Shown one piece after another: positions 1-10,025 of a stretch of DNA of 47,748 bases. The notes below the pieces were generated by a model. It saw only the letters and a program-made list of their open reading frames with translations. It made no database searches and had not been told where the DNA came from. Made by a program: the position numbers and the translations under genes. The DNA is from Amphimedon queenslandica (Eukaryota > Porifera > Demospongiae > Haplosclerida > Niphatidae). The stretch lies in the NCBI RefSeq assembly GCF_000090795.2, contig NW_003546442.1, forward strand, positions 84,611 to 132,358, in the 5' to 3' direction. Position 1 is the stretch's first letter. Each line of letters opens with the position of its first letter.

Positions 1-31
1 GTAGATTCATGTCCTATGATTAGTTCTATAG

Positions 32-2687
32 CTCCAGCATATGTCATTAGTATCAGTGATCCACAGACAGTGTTTTCAGGGAGTTCAGTTACTATTAATG
101 TTACAGTTGCTGGTACTCCTGATGATTTTACATATCAATGGTTTAGAAATGGTATATTAATAGCTGGAGGAACAGATTCTACTTTGACTATACCAAGTAT
201 CAGTACTACTGATATTGGTATATATACTTGTACACCAAATAATTCTAGAGGAAGTGCTAATTCATCAAGCACTACAATCAGTGTAGCTGGTAATTTTTTA
301 ATAATTATTTAATCGATGATTTTCAATACTTCATGTACTTTTAGGCTCTCTATCAATTAATGGAGTTGAGATGCAGAATATATCAAATTTTGCTCCTCCT
401 GTCTCCAGTGGATATACCATCTCACCCAACAATTCAAGAATAATACTGACAGATTCAGGAGATTTGATCATTGATCCTCTTAGTCCACAAGACACTGGAA
501 CATACACTTTCACATCAACTGATCATGGAGGAGCTACACTTACCATCACTGTTGATATATACGGTAAGATACACTTACATATATTATTTTTTAATCAATA
601 GCTATTCATTTCTATAGCTCCAGCATATGTCATTAGCATCAGTGATCCACAGACAGTGTCTTCAGGGAGTTCAGTTACTATTAATGCTACAGTTGGTGGT
701 ACTCCTGATGATTTTACATATCAATGGTTTAGAAATGGTATATTAATAGCTGGAGAAACAGATTCTACTCTTACTATACCAAGTATCAGTGCTACTGATA
801 TTGGTGTATATACTTGTACACCGAATAATTCTAGAGGAAGCACTAACTCATCAAGCACTATAATCAGTGTAACAAGTAAGTTTGTTTATTTTTAGACTGA
901 TAATAACTGTCATTTGTTTTTTATTATAGCAAATTAATTGCATGCGCTGAGTAAAATAAATTATCTTCTTCAATACATGTGTGGGTATCTTAGCACTTTT
1001 TGAATAGAGCTTATTCTTCCCTATCAAGAAATGCAATTGATTTATGTACTTCTAAAGGCACATAAAGCACAGTGTACATGAGCATAAAGAAAGAGTTACT
1101 GATGATGTATCAATGCCCTAGCAAAAATAATTTACTTTGGCATTATTCATTGCTCAAAATTTATAAAACCTCCGTGCATGCAGAAAAAAGGTTGCTGTTA
1201 TTTTAATCAGTTTGATGCTAACTTTATGATAGGTCAATGTAGCATTGTCCTTGTGAATGAGAATTTGTAGAACTTTGTCATATTCTACATAATTGTTTTA
1301 TTTTATATTTCTTGCAAATAGGTTCTGTATCGATTAATGGAGTGGGAATGCAAAATATATCAAACTTTGCTCCTCCTGTCTCCAGTGGATATACCATCTC
1401 ACCAAACAATTCAAGAATAATACTGACAGATTCAGGAGATTTGATCACTGATCCTCTTGGTCCACAAGACACTGGAACATACTCTTTCACATCAACTGAT
1501 CATGGAGGAGCTACACTTACCATCACTGTTGATGTATATGGTAAGAATCACATAATTCTTACACCAATAGACATTTACTGTCATTCATTTGTATAGCTCC
1601 AGCATATGTCATTAGTATCAGTGATCCACAGACAGTGTCTTCAGGGAGTTCAGTTACTATTAATGTTACAGTTGGTGGTACTCCTGATGATTTTACATAT
1701 CAATGGTTTAGAAATGGTATATTAATAGCTGGAGAAACAGATTCTACTCTTACTATACCAAGTATCAGTACTACTGATATTGGTATATATACTTGTACAC
1801 CAAATAATTCTAGAGGAAGTACTAACTCATCAAGCACTATCATCAGTGTAACAAGTAAATTTATTTATTAATAAAAATCAAGTTAATTTTGTATAACTCC
1901 ATAGATTCTTTATCAATTAATGGAGTGGGAATGCAAAATATATCAAACTTTGCTCCTCCTGTCTCCAGTGGATATACCATCTCACCAAACAATTCAAGAA
2001 TAATACTGACAGAGTCAGGAGATTTGATCACTGATCCTCTTAGTCCACAAGACACTGGAACATACACTTTCACATCAGCTGATCATGGAGGAGCTACACT
2101 AACAATCTCTGTTGATGTATACGGTAAGAAGATACATGCAAAATCATATGCTAATATTATTTCTATAGCTCCAGCATATGTCATTAGTATCAGTGATCCA
2201 CAGACAGTGTCTTCAGGGAGTTCAGTTACTATTAATGTTACAGTTGGTGGTACTCCTGTTGATTTTAGGTATCAATGGTTTAGAAATGGTATATTAATAG
2301 CTGGGGAAACAGACTCTACTCTTACTATACCAAGTATCAGTACTACTGATATTGGTATATATACTTGTACACCAAATAATTCCAGAGGAAGTACCAACTC
2401 ATCAAGCACCATAATCAGTGTAGCAAGTAAGAGTGACAAAACACTTTAATAAATTATTCCTTTATTAGGTTCTCTGACACTTTTTGGAATGAGATCGCAG
2501 CTAATTTCAAACTTTGCTCCTCCTGTCTCCAGTGGATATACCATCTCACCCAAAAATTCAAGAATAATACTGACAGAGTCAGGAGATTTGATCACTGATC
2601 CTCTTAGTCCACAAGACACTGGAACATACACTTTTACATCAGCTGATCATGGAGGAGCTACACTTACCATCAGTATAACTGTAATTG
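32..2687 (+). repeat. Four tandem copies of a two-exon Ig module
   Basis: Module copies are 32-563, 618-1540, 1597-2123 and 2169-2687. Each is a 258-bp A exon plus a 219-bp B exon. The exon sequences differ at only a few bases between copies, while the introns between them (42-56 bp, one of 446 bp) hardly align beyond the splice sites. The array may continue left of the window. Confidence 0.93.
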
Positions 2688-3992
2688 GTAAGCAAGTTTT
2701 ACTTATAGAGACTTTTTACATCACATATCACAGGATCTACCATTGAAATATCGGTTGGGGAAAGAGTTGTTATTCCATGTCATACATTTGATGCATCTGA
2801 GTTCAGGTGGTTAAAAGATGGAGCTGTTATTCCTGGAGAAAATGGATCCAGCCTTGTTTTGTCAAATGTATCATATGTAAACATTGGACGATACCAGTGT
2901 ATTGCAGTCGATGATGATGGGAATAGTACTTCATCACCTAGTTTTCAGATTAATGTTAACGGTTAGTAAAATGGATGAACTCATAAACAATGCCAGCTTG
3001 ATTCTCTTACAGATTCAAAGACTCTAGTATGGTTGACTCCATTACGTGAATTGGTATTTCCCCCAGCTAGTGAGGCTTACAACTGCACTCCTTCTGCTCC
3101 GTTTAATGTCACATCAACTGGTCATCTTGTGACAACTGGACTCTCAATGCATCATTCAAGGAATTACTCTTGCTATAATAAAGACATCAATGGAACTCTA
3201 ATATTAGAGCTGATTGTTGAAGGCCTACCACCACTTGTCCCTGAAATACAAATAGTTAAGTTTTCCAGTCGTGACTCACAATATATCTATGTAGAATGGA
3301 ACAATGTAGCCACACCATTGCGTCCTGTGTCAAGCTATACATTTAACTGGAGAGTGACCTTTAAATCAGGAACAGTTGACAAGAGGCAACTAAATGCTGA
3401 ATTCAACACAATCAGCACGACTAACAATTATCATTATGTATCATTCAGGCGTGGTGAAATATTTGCTTTTACTGTTTCTGCAGCTAATGAAGCTGGAAGT
3501 AGTTCACCAAGTCAAGAGAAGATATTTGATGTTGATGGAGAGCTTGGAACTCCTGGCGGAACTGAAAGGCAGGAGTCACTCCATGCTTGGATAATAGCAC
3601 TAATAGTTATACTTGTACTGATTTGCTGCATTTGTTGCCTATGCTGTTTAATATGTCTGTGTTGTCTTTGGGGTAGGAGAAGAAAGCGAGACTACAATGC
3701 AGAAGAACAAGGTACATAAATTATTATTATATACTTAAAAATGGATTTTTTTTTCCTTTACAGAGAAGAGACATGCTACAGAGCTTGAAGAGTAAGTTAT
3801 ACCAAATAGAGTATCAATGCTAAGTTATACATTATTATAAACAGATATCGCAAGAAAGGAGAGGAAGAGGGTGAAGATGAGAGTGATGAAGAGAGCAGTC
3901 AAAGTGAAGGTTCTATTAAGGATCCAGAGGATGAACCAGAAGAGGGAGAGCAAGAAGGTCCTGCACCAGATCAAAACTCAAACTCTGAATGA
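32..3992 (+). CDS. IgSF array receptor, 5' partial
   Basis: Single-pass surface receptor or adhesion protein; the N-terminus and signal peptide lie left of the window. Exons: 32-289, 345-563, 618-875, 1322-1540, 1597-1854, 1905-2123, 2169-2426, 2469-2687, 2734-2961, 3013-3711, 3764-3791, 3845-3992 (about 1,003 residues visible). The first eight exons alternate an 86-codon Ig type A and a 73-codon Ig type B, all with phase-1 introns. Then come a canonical Ig with two cysteines (2734-2961), another two-cysteine Ig, a fibronectin type III domain (about 3220-3540), a transmembrane segment beginning WIIALIVILVL with nine cysteines at its inner end, a basic RRRKR stop-transfer and a Glu/Asp/Ser-rich tail. 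The tail has two tyrosines but no ITIM or ITAM. N-glycosylation sequons are dense. Ligand and role are unknown; recognition or adhesion is inference. The exon structure is well supported by unbroken phase. Confidence 0.9.
876..1321. other. Expanded intron in module 2
   Basis: This A-B intron is 446 bp while the equivalent introns in the other modules are 55, 50 and 42 bp. It probably received an insertion of about 390 bp. I see no open frame, clear terminal repeat or RNA gene in it. Confidence 0.6.
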
Positions 3993-4074
3993 TGAACTAA
4001 AGTCAATTGACTATTTTAGAGTAAATCCCATTATTAACTATTTTTAGCACAATAATTATTATAGATCTATGGTT

Positions 4075-4080
4075 AATAAA
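4075..4080 (+). promoter_or_regulatory. Poly(A) signal of the Ig array receptor
   Basis: Canonical AATAAA 83 bp after the stop at 3990-3992. It lies 6 bp short of the stop codon of the convergent REXO2 gene, so the two 3' ends are nearly back to back. Confidence 0.6.
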
Positions 4081-4085
4081 TTTCT

Positions 4086-5594
4086 CTATTTGAAAATTTT
4101 ATTTTTGTAATACTTTAATTCTTCAATACTTTCTTTAATGTCCTCCAATGCCCTTCAAATTAGTGATGAAAATAAAAATAAAGGATATAGCCTACCTATG
4201 TGAATTTTGTTTCTTAGGTGCAAGATCATAATCTTTCACGTACCACCTCCTAAATTGATAATTAAAGTAACAGCTTTGTTACAGCACAATGTTACACTAA
4301 CTCTTGCTTCAGTTACATTTTAAAGCAAGAAATAAGGAATATGGTGTACATATAGAAGCTACCTAAATTTTCAAACAACTAGTTTATGAATAAAACAATG
4401 CTCTGTTAGATTAGGCTTGCCTCATTATTGTATATATCTAAGTATGATATCAACAGACCTGCAGAGCTCTTTTATGCTGCTAACATCAACTATCCTATAG
4501 TGAAGATAACTGGTAAACTCTGGCATATATTTTATTAGAAACATCTTGTCACAATAAATAGAGTTTCCGGCAAGTGGACAGGATCCTTGTGATGTGTGCT
4601 CCTTGACAAAATCAAGCATCATAATTTCTACATCTCTCATTGAATATCTAGACTCTCTACATGATTTAATGAGACCAGTCTGTATAAAAGAAAAGTAAGA
4701 CAATAGAGGGTATATCATCATCTATTTTAGGTATATTCAATTTACACAAAATGAATTGGTTTTTCTAACTTTTTCATGATGATCCTGTGACCATTCCTCC
4801 ATTGATGTCAATACAGATTCAGGATGATGTACACACACATCAGGGCCCTACAATAGTTATAATTATCAGTATTAACATTATTACCATGCTACAAAGAAGA
4901 ATGCAAAAGGTTAGATCTAACAAAGTTGCTTATTAATTTTGTTGCAGTGGTCACCATGAAACAATGTATCAAGCCTTCAAAGGCTTCAAGAGAGATCAAT
5001 CCTGCCAAAATTACTTATAAACAATATTATGGTAAGTTACAGGTAATGAAAGTTTTAAAATGTATCACTGCAGCTAATGTGAAAGATTTGGTTCAGTTAG
5101 ACCTACTCACTTCTGCAATAACTTTAAGATTTCCATCAGTAACAATACATGCCATCTCTAATATAGTACACTTGTTGATGTCGAGACCTAATAATAATGC
5201 ATTAAAAGTGACTTTTAATTATAGGTGCTATTAATTGTGGACTATTGGAATAAAAATTGCAATTGTCAGTACATGTAATAAATACCATATAACTGTTAAC
5301 AAAAATTTACAAATTGCAATTATTACTAGTACCACTGAAAGTAAAAATTCAAATATCATTTTGATGATGTACTCGTAATTAAAAGCTACTCTAAGGTAGC
5401 TAATAAAAATTTGGAGTGGCAAAAAAATTCTTTTGCAAAGGGTTGGCAGATTTAAATTTAGACAACCCCTTATATAAGCAGATTAAAAAATAAGCTTGCT
5501 TCATCAAAGTTTTACCAAATTAGCATGAATAGTTTTATTGAAGTGGTTCCTTACCAGTCATTTCAAGATCAACCCAAATCATTTTGTCACTCAT
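4086..5594 (-). CDS. REXO2: Oligoribonuclease (DEDDh 3'-5' exonuclease)
   Basis: Degrades 2-5 nt RNA oligomers to mononucleotides, in mitochondria and cytosol in animals. Exons in order on the minus strand: 5555-5594, 5111-5187, 4770-4847, 4459-4679, 4196-4249, 4086-4152; total 537 bp, 178 residues, close to bacterial Orn. The start MSDKMIWVDLEMTG puts catalytic D9 and E11 in the first exon. The family core CPLAGNSIYCDK, then HYRIVDVSSIKELCRRWY, then SHRALEDI supply the remaining DEDDh residues (H156, D161). Phases agree at every junction. No mitochondrial presequence is seen before this ATG, so either the product is cytosolic or an upstream start was missed. It is head-to-head with CTU1, 148 bp between start codons. 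Confidence 0.95.
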
Positions 5595-5742
5595 TTTGCT
5601 GATGTAATTACTATTAGATCTAGCACATAAAATACCTAAAACAAAATACAATAGCAAAAGGAAAATCTCTGCAGAGAGTACTTTTCAGAGTAAAGAAACT
5701 TGGTAGGCGGGGCATTATGGCAGTCTCCGCCCTTTTACAATC
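5595..5742. promoter_or_regulatory. Shared REXO2/CTU1 bidirectional promoter
   Basis: Only 148 bp separate the start codons of two divergent housekeeping genes, so both promoters must sit here or overlap the 5' untranslated regions. The CTU1 side is richer in G+C than the surroundings. I see no TATA box at a fixed distance. Confidence 0.6.
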
Positions 5743-8700
5743 ATGGCGTCTGCTAAAGGGATCTTTTGCGAGAGCTGTAAAGAGAAACGAGCTTCTATAA
5801 AACGACCCAAGACAGGACAACCTTTATGCCAGGAATGTTTCTTTGCAGTATTCGAAGAAGAAGTCCATCAGACCATTACTCAGAATGGATTATTCAACAA
5901 AGGAGAGCGAGTAGCCATAGCTGCTAGTGGTGGAAAGGACTCGACTGTATTAGCCTATATAATGAAACTGCTCAATGAAAGGCACCACTATGGGCTGGAC
6001 CTATTCCTTCTTTCTGTTGATGAGGGGATTACTGGCTATCGTGACGACTCACTTGAGAGCGTGAGGAGGAACAGGGACCAGATGGGTATTCCCCTTCAGA
6101 TCGTCTCTTACAGTCAACTGTATGGCTGGACTATGGATGCCATTGTACGTCAGATAGGAATGAAGAATAACTGTACTTTCTGTGGTGTGTTCAGACGACA
6201 GGCACTAGACAGAGGAGCACTGCTATTGAAAGCTGACAAGATTGTGACTGGTAAGAGCTAAGGGTTGATTTCCACTTGGTCTTGACAGATAGACATAGTG
6301 ACATAGTTTCCATTAAATCCAAAAAGGGACAGAGTTGAAGTTAATTCAACATGACCAGGGTTTCCCACAGGATTTTGGCATAGTACTCATGCAAATTTTT
6401 TTCAGTGGATTTTGAAGTTGATAAAAAATTTGACAAAATACCATATACTTTAAAGGGTATTTTTTAATTTTTAGGATAGAATTATGATACTTTCTAATAC
6501 ATATGCATGTTTTTGTGCTGTATGGTAAAAAAAGTGACTAGTAGAGAATTCTTAGTTTCAGTATTTTTTTCTGATGCATATACATGTTTGTATGGTGTGT
6601 AGAAAGTTTAAACCAGTTTTACAAATTTTTAAAGTTACTCAAAGTTGAGCCAAAGTCCCTGTACTATAGTGCAGAGTCATTGGCAAAATTTTTTCAAGGA
6701 TAACTAGGAAAGAATTTTCCATTTTTTATAATTTTTCTGCTGCAGATACATGTTTGTATGTTGTGTAGAAAGTTTGAAGTGGTTTTGATCAAAATTGGAT
6801 TTTTTACAAGTTTTTAAGAAAAGAATTCTCCACTTTATAATTTTTTCTGATACATGTATGTCTTCTTATGTTCTGTAAAAATTTTGAGCTGATTCCAATC
6901 AAAATTGAATATTTTATGTACTTTTGAAGTTGCTTTAACAGCCATGTATACTATATCCCAACTGACTTTGACACCAGCCGCTTGGAATTTGAAAAATGTA
7001 GGTATACGTCACTGATGACGTCTTATAATGATATTCATAGAAGCATGTCCGACATTTTACAGCTGCGTTCTTGGCCTGTATTGGGTTTATAGCGAGAACC
7101 CGGTTCTCAGGGTTCCCAAGGGCTGAGAGACCCAAGACCTGGGATCCTGTGATGGCATTGGGCAATTAAGAACCTGTGAAAGTTTCATCCTTATTCCACA
7201 TTCCTATAAAAAGTTATTCCAGTTTTTCTTGGGTTAAACTCAGTTGGGATATAGTATACATGTCTATTGTAGTGATTGTCATAGACCATGCTGTGTAGCT
7301 CACTTTGTGGGAAACCCTGACAGTGACCAAGTGGAAACCAAGGTTTAAAGGGAATAAGAATAATAATCAAATTTTTAGCTACAAAATGAGTGTACACATC
7401 TTTGCTCACTAGAAAGCATAAAAATAAAATATTGGTGCTGGGGGCATATGAAATGGTGTGGTTGTTTTTTGTGGTCGGCCATGAGACATTGTTATTCTAT
7501 ACCCTAGTGCATGTACATGTACATGTATGTAATTAACCACATCCTCTCTCAAAAGGTCACAATGCTGATGATATTGCAGAGACGGTCCTAATGAATGTCC
7601 TAAGAGGTGACATTGCTCGGCTCCAACGCTGCACACACATCATCACCGGCTCTGATGGGGCCATACCTCGCTCTAAGCCTTTCAAGTACTCCTATGAGAA
7701 AGAAATCGTCATGTATGCTTACTTCAAGAAATTGGACTATTTCTCTACCGAGTGTGTGTACTCACCGAATGCTTATAGAGGACATGCTAGGACTTATTTA
7801 AAGGATCTTGAAGCCATCAGACCAAGCACAATCATTGACATTATTTATTCTGGAGATAGTTTATCAGTAAGCTCCTAATGATTTTTGTGTTTTTTTTCAT
7901 TTGTATCAAGTGCAATACTGTTGTTAATTGTTTTCTAATAGCAATTTCAGTTAGCCATAAGTGTTTTAGTTACATTAGCTAAACTTTGCAAATTTAGCTC
8001 TTAACTCTGTGGGTTTAATCTGACAATTATTATAATCATTATTTTGATTTTTCCAATCATCAAGTTTGTATAATAATTGATATTCATTGGAGAATAATAG
8101 TGATGTACTGTACTACATGTACATGTACGAAGAGCATAGCCCTATTGAATAATATGAACATTTTTACATTAAAAGGCACTTTTTACATGATTCTATTGTC
8201 AAGCATCTTCAAAAGGACACCTATGGGCCATTACTATCGTGGAGTTGTCTATCAGAGTGACACCCTGTCCTAATTAGACTATATTATCTATTCTCCACAT
8301 GTACAGAGTATGCTAATTAGATAGTCCATTGTATAACTATCTTCACCCATTGAAGGAGAATTTCTATGCTTGTACATGTAGTACATGTAGTACATGTAAT
8401 CAAGAGTAGATAATATTACATGTATTTACTCTTGATGTAATGTAGTACATGTACATGTATGTGTGTAGGGACAGCAACTGATTGTCTGTTGTAAAGAATA
8501 GACTAGAGAGAGGTTTTGTTACTCAATAGTACTATTATTATCATCAACATAGCTGTCTTTTGTGATTTTAATTGTTATAAGCATTCACAATACAAATTTT
8601 GGCCCATAATACAATAGTCAATAGTTTTTGCCAAAATGGCACATGATCTTGCTCTAACAGTCAAACTATTATGGTAGCCAACTGAAATTAAAAGAAATAT

Positions 8701-9325
8701 AACCAAATAGTACATATAACAAACAAATTACTGGTAGGCATATGTTATTTTGAAATCCAATATCAGTCGCAGTTGATAATTTTGTGCCCATTCATCCCTA
8801 TTGTTTTGCTGACTAATAATTATTAATTAGTTAAATTGATTATTTCACTCTTAGAATGTGCTGTGTTTGCTACACTCCTCTTCTTTCTCTCGAGTATTAG
8901 CTCCTCCTTTTAACATTAGCTCTGTCACTGATACTACAATTATCATAATTTTGTCCCAATAGGTAAAGGCTGAAATAAAACTACCCGTTCAAGGAACATG
9001 TAGCAGGTGTGGCTACATATCGAGCCAAGAGCTTTGCAAGGCATGTGTGCTATTAGAAGGATTAAATAGAGGATTACCTAGACTAGGGATTGGGAAAGCC
9101 AATGGTAGCAATCTCAAGGAACACATTAAGAAATTACAATTAAAAGAAGAAAGAGAAAGGGAGAGTCTAAGAGGAGAGAAAGAAGGAGAATTAGAAGAAG
9201 AGAGAGTGAAGGAGGATCAATTAGTGTATGGAGGCTGTAAGGAGGAGAGAGGATTGAAGTGTTCCTGTGGACATAAAACAGACACTTTATCTCTACAAAC
9301 TGAAAATATATCTTTAGAATTTTAG
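5743..9325 (+). CDS. CTU1: Cytoplasmic tRNA 2-thiolation protein 1
   Basis: Adenylates and thiolates wobble uridine 34 of tRNA-Lys, -Glu and -Gln, working with CTU2 and sulfur carrier URM1. Exons: 5743-6250, 7556-7866, 8963-9325; 1,182 bp, 393 residues. Visible features: N-terminal zinc site C9/C12/C29/C32, PP-loop SGGKDST at 62-68, catalytic-pair region [11 protein letters not shown] (C144, C147), the core [14 protein letters not shown] after the first splice, and a second zinc site CSRCG..CKAC near the C-terminus. After the conserved [16 protein letters not shown], a Lys/Glu/Arg-rich stretch of about 45 residues and a CSCG motif extend the protein beyond the human form (348 residues). The introns are unusually long for this locus and carry repeats. 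Confidence 0.95.
6356..6942. repeat. Dispersed AT-rich repeat with internal subrepeats
   Basis: In CTU1 intron 1. Starts near AGGGTTTCCCACA and holds several degenerate units of roughly 130 bp containing variants of tacatgtttgtatg, a GAATTCTC-like block and caatcaaaattg. Related sequence lies at 23033-23965 (opposite orientation) and 30700-31030. The inverted end TGTGGGAAACCCT occurs at about 7309-7321, so a composite element may span 6356-7321. Confidence 0.6.
6943..7262. mobile_element. 320-bp inverted-repeat element (MITE)
   Basis: Perfect inverted ends of about 23 bp containing TATACTATATCCCAACTGA lie at 6943-6965 and 7240-7262. The interior holds no gene. A second family member lies at 41651-42172 in a NOMO intron and shares interior sequence such as GGTTCTCAGGGTTCCC-like and TTTCACAGGTTCTTA blocks. 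Confidence 0.75.
7867..8962. other. CTU1 intron 2 with ACATGT-rich palindromes
   Basis: No coding sequence seen. It has clusters of the palindrome TACATGTA (about 8111-8130, 8371-8400, 8446-8460) and a hairpin at 8393-8442 with arms sharing AATCAAGAGTA and its complement around a 17-bp loop. Confidence 0.6.
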
Positions 9326-10025
9326 TAAACAATTCATTAATGTGTCACAAAGGGAATGAACTGTTACAATGTATATTTATAACTATGCCTATGTATGGCA
9401 AAGGCATGGGTAGGGTAATGATAACCCTACACTACAGATAGTTGATGTTTAGACTAAATTGGGCCATTATGTAATGTATCCTAATGAAATGAGAGCAAAC
9501 AATGCCATAGCTAATCTATACTGGAGTGGCTTTATTGTTTGCCTAACTGGCTCATCTTTTTCCCAATCAATAAGTTCTATAAAGGAAAGAGTTACGCCAG
9601 CCAGATAAACAGTGAAGGTAAATGTTTTCCTTCTCACATTATGTCATCTTGTTTTTGCCTCTCTCTGCATTGACTGTTGTCAGAGCAAATCAATCCACTA
9701 ATATTTATGTCAATTATTTTTAATAGGTTCGATCCAAACATTAATTAAGTTGATACATATATTATGCAGACATAAGCATTCCTTGCATAACTTTTGATTG
9801 TATTGTGTGTATAGCAGCTAGTCTAAGATAACTATTATATAGAAGCTGTCAATTCCATTGAATTCAAAACAAAACATAATATGTGCATTAAAAATAATAA
9901 TGATTGCAAAGCTAGTCAAATATTAGTCCCTTGTCTATGCACACACACATATACAGGATGACACATACATGGGGAAACATCAAAATAAATAATTAAGTAT
10001 GTTCTATGTTTATATTCATTGTTCA
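9326..10025. other. Convergent spacer CTU1 / ITIM receptor
   Basis: Holds the 3' untranslated regions of two genes facing each other. AATAAA occurs on the plus strand at 9984-9989, and its complement (a possible signal for the minus gene) at 9531-9536. No gene, RNA or element recognised. Confidence 0.5.

Noticed and set aside
331-2631. Repeated minus-strand frames of 60-70 codons with similar peptides
   Set aside because: They are antisense shadows of the four type B Ig exons and repeat only because the exons do.
3394-3594. Plus-strand open frame of 66 codons
   Set aside because: It is an overlapping frame inside the FN3/transmembrane exon of the Ig array receptor.
4926-5234. 102-codon plus-strand frame
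   Set aside because: It overlaps REXO2 exon 5111-5187 on the other strand and has no family resemblance.
8371-8460. CRISPR-like spaced repeats
   Set aside because: The units are overlapping TACATGTA palindromes in a eukaryotic intron, not direct repeats with unique spacers.
9725-9737. GGTTCGATCC, like a tRNA T-arm
   Set aside because: No matching acceptor stem, D-arm or anticodon arm upstream.
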